DNA from: a virus | DNA length: 40,502 nucleotides | Strand: one strand, 5' to 3' | Virus record (IMG/VR): IMGVR_UViG_3300033149_003121 | Span: 1-40,502 of that record | Part shown: in pieces, positions 35,012 to 40,502 of the stretch | How positions within the stretch are numbered: the stretch's first letter is position 1 | Layout: each line of letters opens with the position of its first letter | Notes under the pieces: generated by a model | Database searches by the model: none | What the model was told of the DNA's origin: nothing | What the model saw: only the letters and a program-made list of their open reading frames with translations | Program-made: the position numbers and the translations under genes

Positions 35012-36877
35012 ATGGCAGTTGATTTTACTCCAATATATAATTTTGATTTACCAGCCTTTGGACAAAGCGAAGCAGGTGGAGATCCTTGGGACGACGATTT
35101 AAATGGTAATTTTACGGATATTGAAAATCTTCTGTATGGTGCTGTTTTAAAAGTAAATACAGATTTACTTCGTTTAATGCCATCTGGTTCAGAAACATAT
35201 ACGCAGGTTAGTTTAGTTGCTGGATCAAATATTCAAATTGTACCAAACACAGCAACAGGTGAAATTGAATTTATTGTTGAAGCAGATATAACTGAAGTAA
35301 ATGCTGGTTCTGGTTTAACTGGTGGAGCAAGTTCTGGATCTGCAACATTACATGTTGATTGGGGAATAACTGGTGATTTAGAAGAAATTAGTGATACGGC
35401 GGATGTTGGAGGAGCGATAGAAAAAGTTGCTTATATTGACCATGTCCACAAAGGTTTACATTTAATAAATGAAATAACTGGTGGACAAGGTGACATTTAT
35501 GGTGACATTACATTGTCCGCCGGTTCTAACGTAACACTTACACAAACGGGCAATACAATTGTAATAGCAGCGACAGGCGTTGGACATGGTACAAGCGCAA
35601 GTGTTAAAGACCATACCGATGTAGATAATACAATGGTTCCAAATCTCAGTGACGCATTATTATGGGATGGAGCAAAGTGGACAAGTGGACCGGGCGTTGG
35701 ACATGGTATTGGAGCAAGTATAGAAGATCATTTGGATGTTGATAGTTCTATGGTGCCGGTTCATGGTGAAGCATTGTTATGGGATAACCCAACAATGAAA
35801 TGGACAAATGTTCTTGTTGGTGGAGTTGGACATGGAACATTAAATAGTATTAAAGACCATGTAGATGTAAATAATGCAATGACACCTTCTGCTGGCCATG
35901 TAATTTATTGGGATGGTATAATTTGGACAGCCGGGCCAGTTGGTAGTCCCGCCGGGCATGGTGTTACTTCAAGTATAAAAAATCATATAGATGTAAATAA
36001 TTTAATGATACCTTCACATGGCGATACTTTGCAATTTGATTCTGTTGCTGGATGGACTGCGGCTCCTCCTGGTGGTCCGCTTGGACATGGTATTGTGGCA
36101 GATATAGAAGATCACGCAAATGTAAATTCTTCAATGACACCTTCCTTAAATGATGTACTGTATTGGGATGGAGCACAATGGACGTCCGGGCCTTTAGCGG
36201 CAAGTGGTGGGCATGGTGTTACTGCCAGTATTAAAGATCACGCAGATGTAGACAATACAATGTCACCAAGTTTAAATGATGCATTAACTTGGGATGGTGC
36301 CAAATGGATAGCAAGTTCTCTTGCGGCACATGGAATTGGAGCAGATATAAAAGATCATGTTAATGTAGATAATTCAATGACTCCAATTAATGGAGATACA
36401 TTAACTTTTAATGGTAGTGTTTGGACATCGCAATCTCCTGGTGGACCATATTTATCTCTTACTGGTGGTTCTTTAACTGGTAATCTTGGTATTCCAAATC
36501 ATCAAATTGCAGCAAAAGGAAGTAAAATAGCAAATTATGAATTTGCTACAGATAGCGCAATTGTTACAAGTGGAGCAGGTTTTACAACAGCTTTTGAAGA
36601 AGCTATTATAAGTTTTAATGTAGGAGAAATTTTAATTAGAATAAATGGAATTTCAGGAACAGCCACTAATAAAGAAGGTTTTGAAAAACATGCTTATGTT
36701 GTTGATGGAACTAAAGCATTTATTACTCAAAGCGTAACATTGGCAAGAATGGAATCGGGAGGAAGTACAGTAGACATTACAATAACTATTGATTTAAATG
36801 GTACAAATTTAAGAGTTCGGGCACAAAATGCTGGTTCTGAAACATGGCAAGTTAAAGCAATTGTAAAAAGTCTGTAA
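35012..36877 (+). CDS. Tail fibre protein with seven GHG...DH repeats
   Basis: This 621-residue protein has AAGGAGAT before its ATG. Residues 1-60 form a compact attachment domain (GDPWDDDLNGNFTDIENLL). A beta region with GSGLTGGASSGSATLHVDWG, of a type frequent in phage fibres, follows. Residues ~190-479 hold seven ~41-residue repeats of the form GHGxxxSIKDHxDVxNxMxP...LxWDGxxWT. The last ~130 residues form a beta domain that may be the trimer tip or receptor contact. Repeated shaft plus distinct ends is the expected layout for a trimeric tail fibre. A later gpI-like gene supports a baseplate-attached fibre. Confidence 0.65.
   Translation: MAVDFTPIYNFDLPAFGQSEAGGDPWDDDLNGNFTDIENLLYGAVLKVNTDLLRLMPSGSETYTQVSLVAGSNIQIVPNTATGEIEFIVEADITEVNAGSGLTGGASSGSATLHVDWGITGDLEEISDTADVGGAIEKVAYIDHVHKGLHLINEITGGQGDIYGDITLSAGSNVTLTQTGNTIVIAATGVGHGTSASVKDHTDVDNTMVPNLSDALLWDGAKWTSGPGVGHGIGASIEDHLDVDSSMVPVHGEALLWDNPTMKWTNVLVGGVGHGTLNSIKDHVDVNNAMTPSAGHVIYWDGIIWTAGPVGSPAGHGVTSSIKNHIDVNNLMIPSHGDTLQFDSVAGWTAAPPGGPLGHGIVADIEDHANVNSSMTPSLNDVLYWDGAQWTSGPLAASGGHGVTASIKDHADVDNTMSPSLNDALTWDGAKWIASSLAAHGIGADIKDHVNVDNSMTPINGDTLTFNGSVWTSQSPGGPYLSLTGGSLTGNLGIPNHQIAAKGSKIANYEFATDSAIVTSGAGFTTAFEEAIISFNVGEILIRINGISGTATNKEGFEKHAYVVDGTKAFITQSVTLARMESGGSTVDITITIDLNGTNLRVRAQNAGSETWQVKAIVKSL
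35579..36448 (+). repeat. Seven degenerate coding repeats of ~124 bp in the fibre gene
   Basis: Seven units begin at successive (G/A)HG residues and each contain a DH pair, an N-x-M-x-P turn and a W(D/N)G...W ending. They vary by a few residues in length and differ at many silent sites, so they are old duplications rather than a recent tandem expansion. Confidence 0.8.
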
Positions 36878-36898
36878 GTTTTTAATTGGAGAAATAAA

Positions 36899-37690
36899 AT
36901 GGCAACGACTGGATATGGCATAGGACCTTATGGTGGACCTCCTTATGGTGGTGGATATTATGTTGTTAGTGTAACTTTACACGATAGCCATGTTGTTGAA
37001 GTCGATGCAAGAACAGAAGCAGAAAAATGTCAGGATAGAGTTTTTAACAAATTAATTAAAAGAATTCCAAAATGGTGGAGAAATACATTAAAAGACGAAA
37101 ATTCTATTGGGTATAAATTATTTCGTACTTTTGCTTATCAGATTTGTATTTTACTTGAGGATGCAAATGTTGCGTTAGAACAAATAAATTTATTAACAGC
37201 TACAGAATTTTGGTTAGATTATTGGGGAGAATATTTTAAGACACAAAAATACAATGGAGAAACAGATAAAAGTTATCGTAAAAGAATAGTTTCTTCTGTT
37301 AAAAAGTTAAAGTCAACAAAAGAAGCAATTTTAGATAAAATTAATCCATATTTAGCAGAGGAACCACAAATAGTTGAGTACATGTATGATGGTGTTCCTT
37401 TTAGTTCTTTTACTCCTGATAGTGTTGAAGATTTTTTAAATAGAAGGGCAAAAATGGAAATTGTTTTTTCTGCCCTTGAACCAATAGATAGATATTTCTT
37501 TGTTGATTATACTTATGTTGGTAGAGAAAGTTTTGAGCCGGGACTTGAAGAAAGAGAAGCATATATATTTAATACGGAAAGAATTGGACAAACAGAAAGT
37601 AATTTTGAAACAATTAAAGATATTGTAAATAAAACAAAACAGGCTGGAGTTAGAGTATTTTACCGTGTTGGAAATAATTATTTAAGATAA
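36899..37690 (+). CDS. gpI / YmfQ-like baseplate protein
   Basis: This 263-residue protein starts with a Gly/Tyr/Pro-rich stretch (GYGIGPYGGPPYGGGYY). The core contains the LDYWGEYFKTQKYNGETDKSYRKRI motif region (residues ~103-128), typical of P2 gpI and YmfQ-like proteins that bind the baseplate wedge and carry the tail fibres. The C-terminal half is mixed alpha/beta. TTGGAGA lies upstream of the ATG. The position directly between fibre genes supports a fibre-docking role. Confidence 0.7.
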   Translation: MATTGYGIGPYGGPPYGGGYYVVSVTLHDSHVVEVDARTEAEKCQDRVFNKLIKRIPKWWRNTLKDENSIGYKLFRTFAYQICILLEDANVALEQINLLTATEFWLDYWGEYFKTQKYNGETDKSYRKRIVSSVKKLKSTKEAILDKINPYLAEEPQIVEYMYDGVPFSSFTPDSVEDFLNRRAKMEIVFSALEPIDRYFFVDYTYVGRESFEPGLEEREAYIFNTERIGQTESNFETIKDIVNKTKQAGVRVFYRVGNNYLR

Positions 37691-37705
37691 GAGAGGTGCT
37701 TTTAA

Positions 37706-38638
37706 ATGGACAAAATTAAATGGACAGAGGCAATGCTTGCTGATATAGATGTTATGCGGGCAATACACCAATTAGTTGACGATTATTTTGTTAAAACATT
37801 TTCCCAACTTGTGTTTGCCTCAAGAACTGTTGTTAAAGGTTTAACAATAGAAGCGACGCCGACAGCGAGTGGTCAGGTTATTGTTAAACAAGGTAGTGCA
37901 ATTGGTAACGAGGACGGTATTATTGTTGCAGAAGCCGATCAAACAGCAAATATTTTAAGTGGTTCCGGCAGTACATTACCTCCTCCTGTTTTAAGTTGGG
38001 GAAATGGACAGGCCGCCCATGCGTCAAATATAAGAAAAGATATTGTTGGAATTAAATTTGCTGATTATGAAGCACAACCAGAAGCAACATGGTTTATAGA
38101 CGATACTTCTTCTCCACCTGTTAAATTTCAACAAACTGTTAATAAAAGAACATTAGATTATTTTGAAATTGCTGTTTTTCATGGACCAGATGATGGAAGT
38201 TCAATAGATCCTATTGTTCCTGTTGATTATATAAGTTTGGCAAGAATTACAGTGCCGGCAGGTGTTTCAACAATTACAAACAATGATATTGAAGTTTTAT
38301 TTACTGCACTTGATATTGGTCAAAATATATTAGGACTTTTACAAACACATATACATGATAATATTGATGGAACACAAAAAATTGATTATAACGATTTACT
38401 TAATTTACCGACAATTACTCCAGGGGCATTGAACCATACAGATCTTCTTGATATAATTGGAGATCCAACAAACGTAAATGGACATGATGTTCGTTATGAT
38501 CCAAGATATGGTGGAACAGGTTGGAATCAAGTGGCCACACTAAGAAAGTTAGCGGAGGCAATTATTTCAAATTCGGATGCATTAACAGAAAGTGATATTG
38601 GTGTAGCAACTAAGTTCCATGCTTATTATGCGCCATAA
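37706..38638 (+). CDS. Tail fibre / fibre-base protein
   Basis: This 310-residue protein has AGAGGTG before its ATG. It begins with an aromatic helix (DKIKWTEAMLADIDVMRAIH) likely to dock on the baseplate, continues as a beta region resembling fibre-base domains, and has HIHDNIDGTQKIDYNDLLNL near residue 215-235, a short motif frequent in phage tail fibres. It ends at a compact helix. Together with its neighbours it probably forms the base of a host-recognition fibre. The assignment is architectural. Confidence 0.55.
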   Translation: MDKIKWTEAMLADIDVMRAIHQLVDDYFVKTFSQLVFASRTVVKGLTIEATPTASGQVIVKQGSAIGNEDGIIVAEADQTANILSGSGSTLPPPVLSWGNGQAAHASNIRKDIVGIKFADYEAQPEATWFIDDTSSPPVKFQQTVNKRTLDYFEIAVFHGPDDGSSIDPIVPVDYISLARITVPAGVSTITNNDIEVLFTALDIGQNILGLLQTHIHDNIDGTQKIDYNDLLNLPTITPGALNHTDLLDIIGDPTNVNGHDVRYDPRYGGTGWNQVATLRKLAEAIISNSDALTESDIGVATKFHAYYAP

Positions 38639-38651
38639 GGGAGAAAGTTAA

Positions 38652-40073
38652 ATGGCTTGGACAGATCCTGTAATAGTTGGTAATGATGTAAAAACTCGTA
38701 CCATACATATAAATGAAATAAGAACCGAATATTTAACAAAAAATGGTGAGTTACCAACTGGTGGATGGATTGACGATCCTATAACTGTAAACTCAACAAT
38801 AATTAAAGAAGAACATTTTAATCAATTATATACTGCCCTTAATGATCATTATACAGCACAAAGCGTTCCTCTTTATCCTTGGACTGTTGGGATATGGCCA
38901 ATGGTTTTTACTGGTACAGACCCAAGACCATTGGCACAACACATTGTCGATCTAAGAGGTGCAGTTGATTTTATGCCAACAGAACCATTACATGATTGGA
39001 AAATATTATCGACAGGATTTGAAGGCGCAATGGTAATGATAGATTTAGTTGTACCAAATTCTTCAAATCCAAATACTGTTATTGCTGTTGGTACTGAAAA
39101 TGTAGGAGGATGGTCTAATGGTACAACATACGGTTTTTCAAAAATAATTAAATCCGATGATGGTGGTTTAACTTGGAATATAGTTATGATTGGACCACAA
39201 ACAGCCGCAATTCAACGGGTTGTTTTTCCTTCTCCTCTTGTTGGTTACGCAATTGCTATTCCAAGTTCTGTATATAATATTCCGTTTCGAAGATGTTATA
39301 TTTATAAAACAATAGATGGTGGAAATACATGGACTTCTTCACAACCAAATGTTCCTCTGCATTTTGGTACATGTATACATTTTTATGACGAAAATAATGG
39401 AATAGCAGGAGGATTAAGATTAGATGTTACACATAATGGAAATTCTTTATTAATAACAAATAATGGTGGAGCAACATGGAATGGACTTGCGGGAATACTT
39501 GGTGGTCGTGCCAGTGGAAAATTTTTATACGAATGTTATATAAAAGATGGAATAACAATGTGGGCAAACGGATATGATGGTGGTACTCCATATGACTTTT
39601 TAGCTATATCGGAAAATGGAGGAGCAAATTTTTCAAATCAATCTATAAATCTTATTAATGCTCCTTATGGTACAATGGAATTTAGAACATTAACAGATGT
39701 TCTTGTTCCTTTTGCAGCCGGCGGAGGAAATGTTCCACAATATATTGTTTCTGTTGATGGTGGTTTAAATTGGGTACAAAGAATAATGGATGATATAATT
39801 CCTGGTACATTGCGTAATACAAGTTTTTCAAAAACCGATTCCGATTTTGGTTTTTTTGTTGGCGGAGAAAGTATTTCTGGTGGAAAAGGTTTAATATTTA
39901 GAACAGCAAATGGAGGTACAGTTTGGACCAGAAGAAAACCAATTGACGATATTGTAAATTATGATCGTGTTAAAACACCGACAGATTTAATTGCTTATAC
40001 TTTTGGTTATTCAGAATCTCAAGATGAATGGGTAATTTGTAAAACAAACAATGGTGGGATAGAAATACCGTAA
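38652..40073 (+). CDS. Receptor-binding-type protein with predicted seven-bladed Asp-box propeller
   Basis: This 473-residue protein has AGGGAGA before its ATG. Residues ~1-110 form an attachment domain (ITVNSTIIKEEHFNQLYTAL). From about 165 to the end, seven Asp-box (BNR-like) motifs appear near residues 168, 220, 269, 320, 367, 418 and 465: SDDGGLTW, TIDGGNTW, TNNGGATW, SENGGANF, SVDGGLNW, TANGGTVW and TNNGG. The ~50-residue spacing predicts a seven-bladed beta-propeller, as in sortilin-like or HCF136-like proteins. Catalytic sialidase residues were not identified, so carbohydrate or receptor binding is more likely than cleavage. It may be the fibre tip. Confidence 0.7.
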   Translation: MAWTDPVIVGNDVKTRTIHINEIRTEYLTKNGELPTGGWIDDPITVNSTIIKEEHFNQLYTALNDHYTAQSVPLYPWTVGIWPMVFTGTDPRPLAQHIVDLRGAVDFMPTEPLHDWKILSTGFEGAMVMIDLVVPNSSNPNTVIAVGTENVGGWSNGTTYGFSKIIKSDDGGLTWNIVMIGPQTAAIQRVVFPSPLVGYAIAIPSSVYNIPFRRCYIYKTIDGGNTWTSSQPNVPLHFGTCIHFYDENNGIAGGLRLDVTHNGNSLLITNNGGATWNGLAGILGGRASGKFLYECYIKDGITMWANGYDGGTPYDFLAISENGGANFSNQSINLINAPYGTMEFRTLTDVLVPFAAGGGNVPQYIVSVDGGLNWVQRIMDDIIPGTLRNTSFSKTDSDFGFFVGGESISGGKGLIFRTANGGTVWTRRKPIDDIVNYDRVKTPTDLIAYTFGYSESQDEWVICKTNNGGIEIP

Positions 40074-40097
40074 TTTCATAAAAGGAGATTTTTTAAA

Positions 40098-40502
40098 ATG
40101 GCAACACCAGAAGAAAGAATTGCCGCCCTTGAAGCAAGGGCTTCAAATATAGAAAATTCAAATAAGGAAACTTGGGATGCTATTGAAAAAGGACGTGATA
40201 AATTTGACGATTTAGAAACAGAATTAAGAGGTGTAATTGGTTCTGAAGTTGGAAAAGTTTGTGAAAAATTAACAGCATGCCAAACACGACACGATGTTGA
40301 TGCTAATAAAAATGAAGAAAGTTTAAGAAGACTTGGAGAGGAGGTAAGAGTAATGGTTAAGGAAGAAATAGAAAATTTATTAAAAGCCATTAATAAAATT
40401 TGGGGAATTACATGGAAAGCATTAGTTTTATTCACAACAATCTTAATAGCAATTGTTGGTTGGCAATGGGTTCTTGCGGCAAGAATTGCAAATACAGAAC
40501 AA
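40098..40502 (+). CDS. XhlA/holin-like coiled-coil membrane protein, 5' part (cut by window end)
   Basis: The ATG at 40098 follows AAAGGAGAT. The 135 visible residues stay open to the window end. Residues ~1-95 are charged and heptad-rich (a coiled coil). Residues ~103-127 form one hydrophobic membrane segment (ALVLFTTILIAIVGW). This N-terminal coiled coil plus single transmembrane segment resembles XhlA-type lysis accessory proteins, so it probably begins a lysis module. An ideal AGGAGG (40339-40344) precedes an in-frame ATG at 40353, allowing a shorter product from residue 86. The opposite strand has an open frame here, but it is only a shadow. Confidence 0.6.
   Translation, partial: MATPEERIAALEARASNIENSNKETWDAIEKGRDKFDDLETELRGVIGSEVGKVCEKLTACQTRHDVDANKNEESLRRLGEEVRVMVKEEIENLLKAINKIWGITWKALVLFTTILIAIVGWQWVLAARIANTEQ
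40339..40355 (+). promoter_or_regulatory. Internal ribosome site and start in the XhlA/holin-like gene
   Basis: AGGAGG (40339-40344) lies 8 nt before an in-frame ATG (40353-40355). The product would keep the membrane segment but lose most of the coiled coil. It might act as a regulator of the full-length form. Confidence 0.45.

Noticed and set aside
40076-40435. Open reading frame on the - strand at the right end
   Set aside because: It is antisense to the holin-like gene, which has a ribosome site, a membrane segment and the expected strand.

Overview
This window is a continuous piece of the virion-structure region of a large, AT-rich, contractile-tailed (myovirus-type) bacteriophage. All recognised genes lie on the + strand. 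They are packed with 1-4 nt overlaps or very short gaps, there is no non-coding stretch over 300 bases, and no tRNA, insertion sequence, integrase or CRISPR array was seen. Base composition is about one third G+C by eye. Arginine is mostly AGA, and many genes have strong Shine-Dalgarno (SD) sites of the AAAGGAGGTGA type. With an XhlA-like last gene this suggests a low-GC Gram-positive-like host, but the host cannot be fixed from sequence alone.

Layout. (1) 1-2224: end of the portal gene, two small unknown genes and a MuF-type minor head protein. (2) 2239-10055: an accessory block inside the head module. It holds a small unknown protein, a 494-residue protein that reads like a sigma-70 factor (regions 2, 3 and 4.1) with an AT-hook-like N-terminus and a long basic tail, a 1631-residue protein with a Snf2/SF2-type helicase core, and three small proteins, one with a zinc-knuckle pattern. 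(3) 9949-13402: a candidate promoter and a branched RNA structure, then prohead protease, acidic scaffold and major capsid protein, closed by a clear 12-bp terminator hairpin. (4) 13438-17233: small proteins and a 759-residue repeat protein likely to be a head or neck fibre. (5) 17248-21992: a calcineurin-like metallophosphoesterase and probable head-completion and tail-terminator proteins. (6) 22008-27734: tail sheath, tail tube, two overlapping tail-assembly chaperone-type genes and a tape measure with a C-terminal M15-type peptidase motif. (7) 27741-37690: baseplate hub, spike with a terminal HxH motif, LysM/gp25 fusion wedge, baseplate J protein, a fibre with seven repeats and a gpI-like protein. 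(8) 37706-40502: further fibre proteins, including a predicted seven-bladed Asp-box propeller, and an XhlA/holin-like membrane protein cut by the window end.

How it works together. The protease, scaffold and capsid genes form a capsid-maturation unit. The protease and capsid protein share an ESLEG motif that could be the processing site in both. The sheath-to-gpI genes follow the usual order of contractile-tail assembly. The most unusual part is the sigma-like gene joined by a 4-nt overlap to the giant helicase inside the head module. Their position suggests, but does not prove, that they are packaged and injected to act on host transcription or DNA at the start of infection.
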